Origin: Pseudomonas sp. PSE14
Lineage (GTDB): Bacteria; Pseudomonadota; Gammaproteobacteria; Pseudomonadales; Pseudomonadaceae
Length of the DNA stretch: 64,000 nucleotides
Reading direction: 5' to 3'
Assembly (NCBI RefSeq): GCF_029203285.1
Contig: NZ_CP115669.1
Coordinates: 3,534,001-3,598,000, forward strand
Part shown: piece after piece, positions 43,771-52,901 of the stretch
How the letters are laid out: every line of letters starts with the position of its first letter
How positions within the stretch are numbered: the stretch's first letter is position 1
The notes under the pieces: model-generated
Seen by the model: the letters and a program-made list of their open reading frames with translations, nothing else
Databases searched by the model: none
Told to the model about the DNA's origin: nothing
Position numbers and translations under genes: made by a program

Positions 43771-44610
43771 TTACCAGGCCTTGCCGGTCTTGTAGAGGTT
43801 CTCGTAACAGAAGTTGGTCGCCTCGATGTAACCCTCGGCGCTACCGCAGTCGAAACGCTTGCCCTTGAACTTGTACGCCAGCACGCAACCGTCCTGGGCC
43901 TGCTTCATCAGGGCGTCGGTGATCTGGATTTCACCGCCCTTGCCCGGCTCGGTCTGTTCGATCAGGTCAAAGATGTCCGGAGTCAGGATGTAGCGGCCAA
44001 TGATCGCCAGGTTCGACGGCGCCTCTTCCGGCTTCGGCTTCTCGACCATGGTGTTCACGCGGTAGATGTCGTCACGGATCATCTCGCCGGCGATCACGCC
44101 GTACTTGTTGGTCTCTTCCGGCGGCACTTCCTGGATCGCCACGATGGAGCAGCGGAACTGGTTGTACAGCTTGACCATCTGCTTGAGGACGCTGTCGCCT
44201 TCCAGGTTCAGGCACAGGTCGTCCGCCAGGACGACGGCGAACGGCTCATCGCCGATCAGCGGGCGGCCGGTCAGGATGGCGTGGCCCAGGCCCTTCATTT
44301 CGATCTGACGGGTGTAGGAGAAGGTGCACTCGTCGATCAGGCGACGGATGCCGACCAGGTACTTTTCCTTGTCGGTGTTGCGAATCTGGTGCTCCAGCTC
44401 ATAGCTGATGTCGAAGTGGTCTTCGAGGGAGCGCTTGCCACGGCCGGTCACGATGCCGATTTCGCCGAGGCCGGCTTCCAGGGCCTCTTCCACCGCGTAC
44501 TGGATCAGCGGCTTGTTCACCACCGGCAGCATTTCCTTGGGCATGGCCTTGGTGGCCGGGAGGAAGCGGGTACCGTAGCCAGCGGCCGGGAACAGACATT
44601 TCTTGATCAT
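43771..44610 (-). CDS. galU: UTP-glucose-1-phosphate uridylyltransferase
   Basis: A 279-residue nucleotidyltransferase that makes UDP-glucose for LPS core, cell-surface glycans and trehalose or glycogen-type sugars. The signature FPAAGYGTRFLPATKAMPKEMLP (positions 7-29) binds the nucleotide, ADDLCLN binds Mg, and KGKRFDCGSAEGYIEATNF is the C-terminal conserved block. Normal length. Confidence 0.96.
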   Translation of the reverse strand: MIKKCLFPAAGYGTRFLPATKAMPKEMLPVVNKPLIQYAVEEALEAGLGEIGIVTGRGKRSLEDHFDISYELEHQIRNTDKEKYLVGIRRLIDECTFSYTRQIEMKGLGHAILTGRPLIGDEPFAVVLADDLCLNLEGDSVLKQMVKLYNQFRCSIVAIQEVPPEETNKYGVIAGEMIRDDIYRVNTMVEKPKPEEAPSNLAIIGRYILTPDIFDLIEQTEPGKGGEIQITDALMKQAQDGCVLAYKFKGKRFDCGSAEGYIEATNFCYENLYKTGKAW

Positions 44611-44813
44611 GGGAGTCCTTCGAGGGGGACAGGGGTGCGAGTTGCGCGCAGTCTAATCAGGCTGCAGCCACCTTACAATGCCCCGGCATGCGGCGAACCG
44701 TGCTCTCATGAGCAGTTGCGATCCGTTTCTGAAACCGGTGGCAGCGCATCTGACCATAACCCAGGCGTCGAGTTCTCCACTAATGGCAAAAAGTCAGCAT
44801 CGCTACCACTCCT

Positions 44814-45161
44814 TCAGACTGCCACACCCTGCCCCGACAGACGCCGCCGCACCACACCCCAGATCGTCAGCTCATCGCCGTCGCCAACCCTGATGGACGG
44901 AAAGCGATCGCTCGCCGGCAACAGAGCGAAAGCACCTTCGATGATCGCCAGTCGCCGAATCAAGGCTTCTCCGTTGAGCTCCGCAACGACGATCTCACCC
45001 TCCACCGCCAACTCGGAGCGGTCGACCAACAGCAGGTCGTCGTGGTGAATCCCCGCCTCCGTCATGCCATCGCCATGTGCGCGCACTATGTATGTGTGAG
45101 ACGGCATCCACTGCGGGTGCGCGAGTGCGGCATTGTGGACGGATTCCGATGACTGATGCAT
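44814..45161 (-). CDS. UmuD'-like S24 protein lacking the Ser-Lys dyad
   Basis: A 115-residue protein of the LexA/UmuD (peptidase S24) fold. The core TYIVRAHGDGMTEAGI...DDLLLVDRS...GEIVVAELNGEALIRRL aligns with UmuD. The catalytic Ser position (GDSM) is Gly32 (GDGM), and the Lys position 37 residues later (TVKKL) is Arg69 (LIRRL), so it cannot self-cleave. The N terminus is too short to include the Cys-Gly cleavage site; the protein thus resembles cleaved UmuD' (also about 115 residues). No umuC gene is linked here. A close LexA box 16 bases upstream and a GAGGTGAGCC RBS suggest a real, damage-induced gene. Role unknown; a modulator of Pol V or of RecA*-LexA interactions is possible. Confidence 0.82.
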   Translation of the reverse strand: MHQSSESVHNAALAHPQWMPSHTYIVRAHGDGMTEAGIHHDDLLLVDRSELAVEGEIVVAELNGEALIRRLAIIEGAFALLPASDRFPSIRVGDGDELTIWGVVRRRLSGQGVAV

Positions 45162-45176
45162 GGCTCACCTCATATA

Positions 45177-45192
45177 CTGTATGCATATACAG
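45177..45192 (-). promoter_or_regulatory. LexA box upstream of the UmuD'-like gene
   Basis: On the minus strand CTGTATATGCATACAG fits the Pseudomonas LexA consensus CTGTATATNNATACAG at every fixed position. It ends 16 bases before the ATG at 45161, with the RBS between, so bound LexA would block transcription. Confidence 0.88.
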
Positions 45193-45315
45193 ATACCAGG
45201 TAGACACCCAGCTTTCAAGCCTTTATCGGAACCTCGAACGCCACGGCCACTCCATTGAGAAGGCGCGACGTGATCCGAGGTGGTCTACCCTTAACGAGGG
45301 GCGAGGACTATCGAT

Positions 45316-45477
45316 ATGAATCCGGGCACGTTCGTGACTCTCATGATTCTGGGGTGGCTGCTGCTGGCTGTGGTGACCCTGTGGGCGATCCTGCGAGTCC
45401 CCATGCGGCGGGCCCGGCTGCAGAAGCCCAAGGCAAAACCCGCCACTACAAGAGGGCGGAACCCGCTTCCTCATTGA
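45316..45477 (+). CDS. Small single-pass membrane protein
   Basis: A 53-residue frame: MNPGT, one hydrophobic segment (FVTLMILGWLLLAVVTLWAI, about 6-25), then a basic tail (RRARLQKPKAKPATTRGR). The preceding GAGG at about 45303 could be a weak RBS. Positive-inside orientation would place the tail in the cytoplasm. No family recognised; it could be real because of the clean topology, but it is short. Confidence 0.5.
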   Translation: MNPGTFVTLMILGWLLLAVVTLWAILRVPMRRARLQKPKAKPATTRGRNPLPH

Positions 45478-45668
45478 TGCCGGGGATCGTGCAAATTGCC
45501 TTGTGATTGCGGCTGCCTCCTGCAAGCTGCACGACGCATTTTCCAATGAAGCCTTGTAAATCCATGATCTGAAAGGCTCTTTTCCAGCCTGAACGCTGGT
45601 ACGCCCCCTGCAATGGTCCTTGCAAAGAGTACGGAAGGATTTCTCCATTCTTTGCCGAGGACAGCGAC

Positions 45669-46034
45669 ATGAAGATCGAACGACTTCCTGCCACACAATA
45701 TCTCTGCCGCCAGTTTCCGGAGTTCGAGGTGGAGTTCGCCTCACGGCCCGATGGCAACCTGGTCATGACACTCAGTGATAGGGAGGGCGCAATGGTGGCC
45801 TGCCGGGTGGTCCAGTTGGACGAACAGCAGGATGCGCATCTGCTCGACAGCCTGGTAAGCCGCATCCGCAGGGATCTGGCAACCGAAGAAGGCCCACTGC
45901 AGCCGGAAGACGTGGATCATTTCAAGGAGCCGGTTCAACTGCAGAACTTCCATGAGTCCTCCGAACCGCTACGCAAACGTCGCATCGTGAACGCTGGGCA
46001 AAAACTGCGAGCCTTGGCGCATCTGAGTGCGTGA
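45669..46034 (+). CDS. Small hypothetical protein, DUF3509-like
   Basis: A 121-residue protein that resembles Pseudomonas DUF3509 proteins: a beta-rich first half (FPEFEVEFASRPDGNLVMTLSDREGAMVACRVVQLD) and a helix LLDSLVSRIRRDLATEEG. The C-terminal tail (LRKRRIVNAGQKLRAL) is basic. Function unknown. Stops 108 bases before the 3' end of tRNA-Leu. Confidence 0.65.
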   Translation: MKIERLPATQYLCRQFPEFEVEFASRPDGNLVMTLSDREGAMVACRVVQLDEQQDAHLLDSLVSRIRRDLATEEGPLQPEDVDHFKEPVQLQNFHESSEPLRKRRIVNAGQKLRALAHLSA

Positions 46035-46141
46035 GCCAGTCTGCGGCCCCCTCTTCCGAGTTTCTGCAGCCGCAGGCCGACCGCTCTCATCGACCTGTGA
46101 TCGACGGTAGCGAACGAATAGCTCAAAGAAGAGAGGGAAGA

Positions 46142-46228
46142 TGGTGCCCGGAGCCGGGGTCGAACCGGCACGCCCTTGCGGACGAGGGATTTTAAGTCCC
46201 TTGCGTCTACCGATTTCGCCATCCGGGC
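46142..46228 (-). tRNA. tRNA-Leu (anticodon TAA)
   Basis: Read on the minus strand it begins GCCCGGA and ends with encoded CCA; the anticodon loop is C-T-T-A-A-A-A (anticodon at 46192-46194). The long variable arm (CTCGTCCGCAAGGGCG region) marks a class II tRNA. It is the last of three clustered tRNA genes and lies after a terminator-like hairpin, so it may have its own promoter. Confidence 0.95.
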
Positions 46229-46348
46229 GGTAGCGCTATTCAGCGGTGAGAGGCTCTGGCGAGCCGGAAGCGGGCTGGACTGTGCGTTAGCCCCTTCGAT
46301 AATTGCAACCTGCGGAATCTAATTGCAGGCGCAATTGTCTGCTAAAGA

Positions 46349-46384
46349 AAAAGCCCTGTAAATCTTGGATTTACAGGGCTTTTC
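46349..46384 (-). terminator. Terminator between tRNA-Cys and tRNA-Leu
   Basis: A 16-bp stem (46349-46364 with 46368-46383) around a TTG loop. On the minus strand it is followed by a T-rich run, so it would end the pgsA-tRNA-Gly-tRNA-Cys transcript. Confidence 0.85.
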
Positions 46385-46387
46385 TAT

Positions 46388-46461
46388 TGGAGGCTGAGGT
46401 CGGAATCGAACCGGCGTTCACGGATTTGCAATCCGGTGCATAACCACTCTGCTACTCAGCC
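46388..46461 (-). tRNA. tRNA-Cys (anticodon GCA)
   Basis: Minus strand: begins GGCTGAG, has anticodon loop TTGCAAA (GCA), T-loop GGTTCGATTCC and encoded CCA. Confidence 0.96.
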
Positions 46462-46498
46462 ATGAAACAAACGGCCTGCATCGCAAACCGTCAAAATT

Positions 46499-46574
<76 letters not shown>

Positions 46575-46639
46575 GTCGTGTTGACGGGCGCCATTCTATC
46601 GTTTCGAAAAGCCCTGTCAACTCCTTGATTCAAAAAAAC

Positions 46640-47200
46640 TTATTTCTCTTTCGGGGTGGTATTGAGATGGGGCCAGGCGGCGAGCAGATAGTGCAGCATC
46701 GACCAAAGGGTCAACACGGCGGCAACGATCAGCAGCACGTAACCCACCACTACCCAGAAACTTATCATCGGCGAATTGGCCAGCAGGATGATCAGCGCCA
46801 GCATCTGGGCCGCGGTCTTCCATTTGCCGAGGTTGGAAACGGCCACATGCGCCCTCGCCCCCAGTTCGGCCATCCATTCGCGCAACGCCGAGACCACGAT
46901 TTCACGACCGATGATGATCACCGCCGGCAGGGTCAGCCACAGGTTCGCGTGTTCCTCCACCAGCAGCACTAGTGCGGTGGCTACCATCAGCTTGTCCGCC
47001 ACCGGATCGAGGAATGCCCCGAACGGCGTGCTCTGCCCCAGGCGACGTGCCAGGTAGCCATCCAGCCAGTCGGTGGCCGCCGCCAGGGCGAACACGGCGC
47101 TGGCTACCAGATGGCTGGCAGGGAACGAGGAATAGAACAGCAGGATGAAGATCGGGATGAGAACGACGCGAAGCAGGGTGAGCAGGTTCGGAATATTCAT
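46640..47200 (-). CDS. pgsA: CDP-diacylglycerol-glycerol-3-phosphate 3-phosphatidyltransferase
   Basis: A 186-residue inner-membrane enzyme making phosphatidylglycerol phosphate, the first step to phosphatidylglycerol and cardiolipin. The CDP-alcohol phosphotransferase motif D-G-x2-A-R-x8-G-x3-D-x3-D is intact in [26 protein letters not shown] (D47 region). Several membrane helices. It lies between uvrC and the tRNA cluster, the conserved order. Confidence 0.96.
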   Translation of the reverse strand: MNIPNLLTLLRVVLIPIFILLFYSSFPASHLVASAVFALAAATDWLDGYLARRLGQSTPFGAFLDPVADKLMVATALVLLVEEHANLWLTLPAVIIIGREIVVSALREWMAELGARAHVAVSNLGKWKTAAQMLALIILLANSPMISFWVVVGYVLLIVAAVLTLWSMLHYLLAAWPHLNTTPKEK

Positions 47201-47233
47201 CGGGTCAGGAGGTCTGCGAGTTGAGCCGGCATT

Positions 47234-49060
47234 CTACTCGCTGTGAAGAATCGCATAAATCTGCTCAGCCAGCTTTTTACTGATACCGGGGGACTTGGCA
47301 ATCTCTTCGATACTGGCCCGCGACAGTTCCTGCAACCCACCGAAATGCTTGAGCAGGTCTCGACGGCGCTTGGGCCCTACGCCTGGCACATCCTCGAGCG
47401 TGGAGGTACGCCGCGCTTTTCCTCGGCGAGCACGGTGGCCAGTGATTGCGAAACGGTGCGCTTCGTCACGGATCTGCTGGATCAGGTGCAGCGCCGGGGA
47501 ATCCGCCGGCAGCGTGAATTCATGTTCGGCGTCGTTCAGGTAAAGGGTTTCCAGCCCCGGCTTGCGCGTCACGCCCTTGGCCACACCGAGCAGCGTCAGG
47601 CCAACCACCGCCAGCTCCTGAAGCACCTCCTGCGCCATCGCCAACTGCCCCTTGCCACCGTCGACCAGAAGGATGTCCGGCATCTTGCCCTCGCCTTCCT
47701 TCAGGCGACTGAAGCGCCGGGTCAACGCCTGATGCATCGCCGCATAGTCATCGCCCGCGGTGATGCCCTCGATATTGAAGCGGCGGTAGTCCGACTTCAG
47801 CGCCCCCTCCGGCCCGAACACCACACAGGAGGCAACGGTCGCCTCGCCACTGGAATGGCTGATGTCGAAGCACTCGAGGCGTTGCGGCGGCTCGGCGAGA
47901 TCCAGCGCCTCACCCAGTGCATCGAATCGGGCGGCCATGTGCTGTCGATTGGCCAGGCGCGCCGCCAGGGCCTGTTCGGCGTTGGTCACGGCCAGTTGTT
48001 GCCAGCGTGCACGGGTGCCGCGCACGCGATGAGTGATTTCCAGCGATTTGCCTCGGGACTCTTCGATGGCCGACACCAGCACCGGAAAATCCTCATGCAC
48101 GGCGTTGACGATCAGTTCCGTGGGAAGGTCGCGCTCGTGATGGCTGAGGTAGTACTGCCCGAGGAAAGCCAGCATCACGTCGCCCACCTCCTCCTCGATC
48201 GCCACCTGCGGGAAGAAGTTCTTGCTGCCCAGCACGCGGCCACCGCGCACGCTGATCAGGTGCACACAGGCGCCGCCCGGTGTGACGATGGCGGCGACCA
48301 CATCGACGTTGCCGCTGCCACCCTCCATGCTCTGCTGGTCCTGCACGCGACGCAGGATGGCCACCTGGTCGCGCAGCTCGGCGGCCTTCTCGAAGTCCAG
48401 GCGCATGGCAGCCTGTTCCATGCTGGTGGTGAGCTCATCCGCCAGCACATTGCTGCGTCCTTCGAGGAACATGATCGAGTGGCGTACGTCTTCGGCGTAT
48501 TCCTCTTCGCTGACCAGCCCGACGCAGGGCGCCTTGCAGCGCTTGATCTGGTATTGCAGGCAGGGCCGCGTGCGATTGCGGAAGTAGCTGTCCTCGCACT
48601 GCCGCACGAAGAAGGCCTTCTGCAGCAGCGCCAGGCTTTCGCGGATAGCGCCCGCGCTGGGGTACGGGCCGAAGTAGCGCCCCTTCTGCTTCTTCGCGCC
48701 GCGATGGATGGTCAGCCGGGGATACTTGTCCTCGTTGGAGAGGAACACATAGGGATAGGACTTATCGTCCCGCAGCAGGATGTTGTAGGGCGGCCGCCAC
48801 TCTTTGATCAGCGTCTGCTCCAGCAGCAGCGCCTCGGTTTCGTTGGCGGTGATGGTGGTTTCGACCTGAGCGATCCGCGCCACAAGCGCAGCAGTCTTCG
48901 GCGCAAGGCCGGACTTGCGGAAATAGCTGGAAAGCCGCTTCTTGAGGTCCTTCGCCTTGCCGACATAGAGCAGCTTGGCGTCCGCATCGAACATGCGGTA
49001 GACGCCCGGCCGCCCGCTGCAGGTGGCCAGGAATGCCGCCGAATCGAATACTGCGGCCAT
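47234..49060 (-). CDS. uvrC: UvrABC excinuclease subunit C
   Basis: A 608-residue nucleotide-excision-repair nuclease. N-terminal GIY-YIG domain ([21 protein letters not shown], about 19-40, Glu in [16 protein letters not shown]), a Cys-rich [14 protein letters not shown] segment, UVR domain ([11 protein letters not shown]), RNase H-like endonuclease ([11 protein letters not shown]...LVDGGKGQL) and a C-terminal helix-hairpin-helix pair ([16 protein letters not shown]). Starts 2 bases after the gacA stop, so it is translated from the gacA-uvrC-pgsA transcript. Confidence 0.97.
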   Translation of the reverse strand: MAAVFDSAAFLATCSGRPGVYRMFDADAKLLYVGKAKDLKKRLSSYFRKSGLAPKTAALVARIAQVETTITANETEALLLEQTLIKEWRPPYNILLRDDKSYPYVFLSNEDKYPRLTIHRGAKKQKGRYFGPYPSAGAIRESLALLQKAFFVRQCEDSYFRNRTRPCLQYQIKRCKAPCVGLVSEEEYAEDVRHSIMFLEGRSNVLADELTTSMEQAAMRLDFEKAAELRDQVAILRRVQDQQSMEGGSGNVDVVAAIVTPGGACVHLISVRGGRVLGSKNFFPQVAIEEEVGDVMLAFLGQYYLSHHERDLPTELIVNAVHEDFPVLVSAIEESRGKSLEITHRVRGTRARWQQLAVTNAEQALAARLANRQHMAARFDALGEALDLAEPPQRLECFDISHSSGEATVASCVVFGPEGALKSDYRRFNIEGITAGDDYAAMHQALTRRFSRLKEGEGKMPDILLVDGGKGQLAMAQEVLQELAVVGLTLLGVAKGVTRKPGLETLYLNDAEHEFTLPADSPALHLIQQIRDEAHRFAITGHRARRGKARRTSTLEDVPGVGPKRRRDLLKHFGGLQELSRASIEEIAKSPGISKKLAEQIYAILHSE

Positions 49061-49062
49061 CG

Positions 49063-49707
49063 TCAGTTGCTGGTATCGACCATGCCGTGCCGAACGGCCA
49101 GCAACGCCAGTTCCACGTCGCTGGTGATCGAGAGCTTCTCGAAGATGCGGTAACGGTAGGTGTTGACGGTCTTGGGTGACAGGCAGAGCTTGTCCGAGAT
49201 GCTCTGCACCTTGTGGCAGTTGGCGATCATCAGGGCGATCTGGATCTCCCGCTCGGACAGGGTGTCGAAGGGAGACGCGTTCTTCTCGGGCTCGAAGGAC
49301 TTCAGCGCCAGGCTCTGGGCGATCTGCGGACTGATATAGCGCTGGCCGGCGAATACCTGGCGGATCGCCTGGACCATCTCCTCCAGCGCCGCGCCCTTGG
49401 TGAGGTAGCCGGCAGCGCCGGCCTGCATCAACCGCGTCGGGAAGGGGTCTTCCTCGCACACGGTCACCACCACCACACGTACATCGGGCTGGCTGCGCAG
49501 CAGCTTGCGGGTTGCCTCCAGCCCGCCGATGCCGGGCATCTTCACATCCATCAGCACCACATCGGGCTTGAGTTCCCTGGCCAGCTGCAACCCCCGCTCG
49601 CCAGAGTCCGCCTGACCGACGACCTGCAGGCCGTCGATATCGGCCAGCATGCGGGTAATTCCGGTGCGCACCAGATCGTGGTCATCGACCACCAGCACCT
49701 TGATCAC
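49063..49707 (-). CDS. gacA: GacA response regulator
   Basis: A 214-residue NarL/FixJ-type regulator. Receiver domain with phosphorylated Asp54 ([10 protein letters not shown]) and the acidic pocket Asp8/Asp9; C-terminal LuxR-type HTH ([43 protein letters not shown]). It is nearly identical in pattern to P. aeruginosa GacA. With the sensor GacS it activates the small RNAs RsmY and RsmZ and so controls secondary metabolism, biofilm and quorum sensing. The start is GTG, as in other Pseudomonas gacA genes. Confidence 0.97.
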   Translation of the reverse strand: MIKVLVVDDHDLVRTGITRMLADIDGLQVVGQADSGERGLQLARELKPDVVLMDVKMPGIGGLEATRKLLRSQPDVRVVVVTVCEEDPFPTRLMQAGAAGYLTKGAALEEMVQAIRQVFAGQRYISPQIAQSLALKSFEPEKNASPFDTLSEREIQIALMIANCHKVQSISDKLCLSPKTVNTYRYRIFEKLSITSDVELALLAVRHGMVDTSN

Positions 49708-49929
49708 GCAGCACCCCTTTGCACATAAATGGAATTGTGAAGACCCAGCGAGAGCTTCGTGGAATTCACGAACCTTAACAGAAAGCACCGTCTCGACCTA
49801 GCTTGGTGCAGGCTCGTCAAAATGCAAACGCCAGAGAACCGCCCCAGCGAGCCCGCAAATGCTGACAGACCGGCATCGGAACGTCTAGGACGGGCTTTCC
49901 ACGCAGAAAGACAGAGGAAGAAAGATGCA

Positions 49930-50243
49930 TCCCAGCTCAGGGCCCGAACCTTCCATTCACGTCTGATCGCCCCGCGCCCAGGCTCACGTCCCGCCTCGGT
50001 TTCGACGACGTCGAAACGCTCGCCCTGGCCGCCATGCGTGGCGCGGGGCTGATCCATGTGCCGCGCTGGCTGGTCCGTGAATCCTTGCGTACCGGGGCCC
50101 TGGTGCAGGTCCTGGAAACCGCTTCCGTGGTGAACACACCGCTCCACGTCCTATGGCCGCACACCCGTTTCCTGCCCTACAAGCTGCGGGTGACCATCGA
50201 TGCGCTGCTGGAGGCCATCCCGCCGCTGCTGGCTCCGGACTGA
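49930..50243 (+). pseudogene. Remnant of a LysR-family regulator (C-terminal effector domain)
   Basis: In one frame about 95 residues (from about RLTSRLGFDDVETLALAAMRGAGLIHVPRW to the end LLEAIPPLLAPD) match the last third of LTTR effector domains, with the typical GAGLIHVPRWLVRESL and PHTRFLPYKLRVTIDALLE runs. There is no HTH, start codon or RBS upstream; the region before it holds only the gacA promoter. It appears to be a decayed gene left by an insertion or deletion next to gacA. Part of it is fully readable, so a short product cannot be excluded. Confidence 0.65.
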
Positions 50244-50259
50244 GCGGACGCCCGCTCCG

Positions 50260-50856
50260 TCAGCGTCGGCCAACCGGCTGGAGAATGGCCATCTGCGTGC
50301 GGATCGCCGCCTCATCGGTGGGCACCAGGCAGTACGCGAGCCCGATACGGCTGATCAGCGCAATCAGGTCGTCCAGAGCCACGACAGCCGGGCCGTGGCG
50401 CTCGACATAGCGCAGATAGGGCTCTTCCAGCACACCACGCCACATCGGCGCGATGTTCTCGAGGATGTAGCTGAAGACGTCCGAGGTCGAACTCTTCGCC
50501 AGATAGCTGTGGTGAAAGCCCCCGTTGTGCCGATCCAGGTAGCGCACGGAGAAGCACACGCACTCCTCCAGATAACGCTCGAAGTCATCCTCGAACGGCT
50601 GCACGCTGCGCTGCATTTCCTCGAAGAACGCGCCGTTCTCCGCACTGATGACCGCCTGGATCAACTCCTTCTTGTTGCTGAAATAGCGGTACAGGGTGCG
50701 TCGCGAGATGTTCGCCCGCTGCGCCACATCATCGATCGAAAAACTCTCGGCGCCCTCCTCGATCATGACCTCCAGTGCCGCCCGCAGGATCAGCGAGCGG
50801 CCATCACTGGCATTTCCCATCCGGCTGGCGTCACCCCAGCGTAGCTGTCGACTCAT
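50260..50856 (-). CDS. TetR-family regulator of the FAD-dehydrogenase/SDR cluster
   Basis: A 198-residue TetR protein. HTH at about 31-60 (SIDDVAQRANISRRTLYRYFSNKKELIQAV); the C-terminal half is unassigned. The Met at 50856 follows GAAGGTGCAC; a second Met at 50820 is possible. It diverges from a FAD dehydrogenase gene; the 229-base gap holds an inverted repeat at 50961-50986 that resembles two more at 55211-55270 in front of the VOC gene. Likely represses both transcription units. Confidence 0.86.
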   Translation of the reverse strand: MSRQLRWGDASRMGNASDGRSLILRAALEVMIEEGAESFSIDDVAQRANISRRTLYRYFSNKKELIQAVISAENGAFFEEMQRSVQPFEDDFERYLEECVCFSVRYLDRHNGGFHHSYLAKSSTSDVFSYILENIAPMWRGVLEEPYLRYVERHGPAVVALDDLIALISRIGLAYCLVPTDEAAIRTQMAILQPVGRR

Positions 50857-50960
50857 GTGCACCTTCGTCCGCTCAGGGGCCGCCGTCTTGGTCCGGCCCG
50901 GGGTACTTCCGAGCCCCATTCTCGCATGCAATGGCACAAAAAAATAATTTGCGCCGCAGA

Positions 50961-50986
50961 TGTCACAACTTGTAGTTTGTGTGACA
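50961..50986. promoter_or_regulatory. Putative operator before the FAD-dehydrogenase operon
   Basis: TGTCACAACT...GTGTGACA: the two ends are reverse complements apart from an insertion. The half-site TGNCACAAA recurs in the two repeats at 55211-55238 and 55243-55270. Confidence 0.5.
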
Positions 50987-51085
50987 TTGCTACGCATAGC
51001 CCAGTCATTTACCCCAAGGCGACGCACTCGGGCGCCTCCACACAGTGCAAGCCACCGGAAACCTGTTCCAGGGAGAGATGCCGCC

Positions 51086-52846
51086 ATGACCAGCCATCAG
51101 CATGATGCGAAGTGGGACCATGAGTACGACGTGGTGGTCGTCGGATCAGGCGCAGGCGCGCTGACGGCGGCATTGCGCGCCCACGACAACGGCCTCTCGG
51201 TTCTGGTGATCGAGAAGAGCGACGTCTACGGCGGTACGACCGCCGTCTCCGGTGGCGGCGTCTGGATTCCCTGCAACAGCCAGATCGCCGCCCTCGGCGG
51301 CAGCGACTCTTATGAAGAGGCGATCACCTACCTTCGCGACGTGGTCGGCGAGGAGTTCGATCAGCCCCGCATCGACGCCTATCTGGCCAATGGCCCCGAG
51401 ATGATCGAGTACCTGGCCCGGCAGGCGCAGACGCATTTCCAGGCGGTTCCGCGCTACCCCGACTACTACCCTGACCGCAAGGGCGGCAAGCCGGGCTACC
51501 GCACCATGGAGCCCGCGCCCTTCGATGCGGCGCGCCTGGGCGAGTCCTTCGCGCAACTGCGCCCATCATCGCCGGCCACGCTTATCGGCGGGCGTATCGC
51601 CATGACCCAGGTGGAAGCGCACACCATCCTCGCCAAGGAGTCTGGCTGGCTGCTGCTCACCGCCCGCCTGGCGCTGCGCTACCTGGGCGACTTCCGCTGG
51701 CGTCGACACAGCCGTCGCGACCGCCGCCTGACCCTAGGCAATGCATTGATCGCCAGCCTGCGTGCAGCCCTTGCCCAGCGCGGCATCCCCCTATGGCTGG
51801 AAACGTCCATGCAGTCGCTGCGCCAGGAAGGCGACCGGGTGGTAGGCGTGGAGGTGCTTCGGCAAGGCCGTCCCCACGCTCTGCGCGCACGCCGCGGCGT
51901 CGTGCTTGCCTGCGGCGGGTTCGAGTCGAACCAGTCCATGCGCGAGCTCTACCTGCCCAAACCTACCCGCGCGGAATGGACCGCCGCGCCGCCGATCAAT
52001 ACCGGCGACGGCATTCGCGCCGGCATGGCGGCCGGAGGATCGGTGGCGTTGATGGAACACACCTGGGGAGCGCCGACGGTGGGCGTGCCCGGCGAGGCGA
52101 GCCAACGTGCGCTCTTCGTCGAACGCGCCTTCCCGCGCTGCGTCATGGTCAACCGGCTGGGACAGCGCTTCGTCAATGAAGCCGCGCCCTACACCGACAT
52201 CATCTACGCCATGTACGCGGACCACCAACGCACCCAGGCCAACGCACCGGCCTGGCTGGTGTTCGACGCCGAGTACCGCAAGCGCTACCCGTGCGGCGTG
52301 CTGCTGCCGGGCAGCGTACAGCCGGACGCGAAGATCCCCGATGGCTGGCTGGACAGGGTGATCTATCGCGCCGAGACACTCCCCGCGCTGGCGCAGAAGA
52401 TCGGCGTGGATGCCGCCGGACTGGCCGCCACCGTCGAGCAGATGAACCAGCTCGCCGCCGACGGCATCGACCCCCAGTTCGGCAAGGGCGGCAACCTGTT
52501 CGACCGCTACTACGGCGACTCCAACTGCAAGCCGAACCCCTGCCTCGGCCCCATCGAACGAGCGCCCTTCTATGCCCTGCGCATCGATCCGGGCGAGCTT
52601 GGCACCAAGGGCGGCTTGCGGACCGACGCCTTCGCCCGGGTCCTGCGTGCCGACGGATCGGTAGTGGCCGGCTGCTACGCGGTGGGCAATACCTCGGCCG
52701 CACTCATGGGCAAGACCTACCCCGGCCCCGGCTCGACCATCGGCCCGGCCATGACCTTCGCCTACATCGCCGCCAACCACCTGGCGCAGGCCGAACCGGC
52801 GCAGCCAAGCGATTCGATCCAGAGTGCTGCCGGGCACCCGGCGTGA
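51086..52846 (+). CDS. FAD-dependent dehydrogenase, 3-ketosteroid-1-dehydrogenase-like
   Basis: A 586-residue flavoprotein of the FAD-binding_2/KstD group. FAD motif VVVVGSGAGALTAALRAHDNG (about 16-36) with IEKSDVYGGTTAVSGGGVW, and the C-terminal flavin block GCYAVGNTSAALMGKTYPGPGSTIGPAMTFAYIAA. The family introduces C=C bonds next to ketones in steroids and related rings. The following SDR gene and the downstream pair on the other strand suggest a catabolic unit for an alicyclic ketone; the real substrate is unknown. Start follows GGGAGAGATGCCGCC. Confidence 0.88.
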   Translation: MTSHQHDAKWDHEYDVVVVGSGAGALTAALRAHDNGLSVLVIEKSDVYGGTTAVSGGGVWIPCNSQIAALGGSDSYEEAITYLRDVVGEEFDQPRIDAYLANGPEMIEYLARQAQTHFQAVPRYPDYYPDRKGGKPGYRTMEPAPFDAARLGESFAQLRPSSPATLIGGRIAMTQVEAHTILAKESGWLLLTARLALRYLGDFRWRRHSRRDRRLTLGNALIASLRAALAQRGIPLWLETSMQSLRQEGDRVVGVEVLRQGRPHALRARRGVVLACGGFESNQSMRELYLPKPTRAEWTAAPPINTGDGIRAGMAAGGSVALMEHTWGAPTVGVPGEASQRALFVERAFPRCVMVNRLGQRFVNEAAPYTDIIYAMYADHQRTQANAPAWLVFDAEYRKRYPCGVLLPGSVQPDAKIPDGWLDRVIYRAETLPALAQKIGVDAAGLAATVEQMNQLAADGIDPQFGKGGNLFDRYYGDSNCKPNPCLGPIERAPFYALRIDPGELGTKGGLRTDAFARVLRADGSVVAGCYAVGNTSAALMGKTYPGPGSTIGPAMTFAYIAANHLAQAEPAQPSDSIQSAAGHPA

Positions 52847-52901
52847 CACGCCCACACACCAGATCCTGGCCAAGCGCCAGTGCAACCCAACGAGGATATC
52901 G

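Noticed and set aside
44678-44893. Short plus-strand frame between galU and the UmuD'-like gene
   Set aside because: No RBS, no family, and it overlaps the end of the well-supported minus-strand gene.
47243-49153. Open frame of 636 codons opposite uvrC
   Set aside because: Antisense shadow of a conserved repair gene, no start or domain support.
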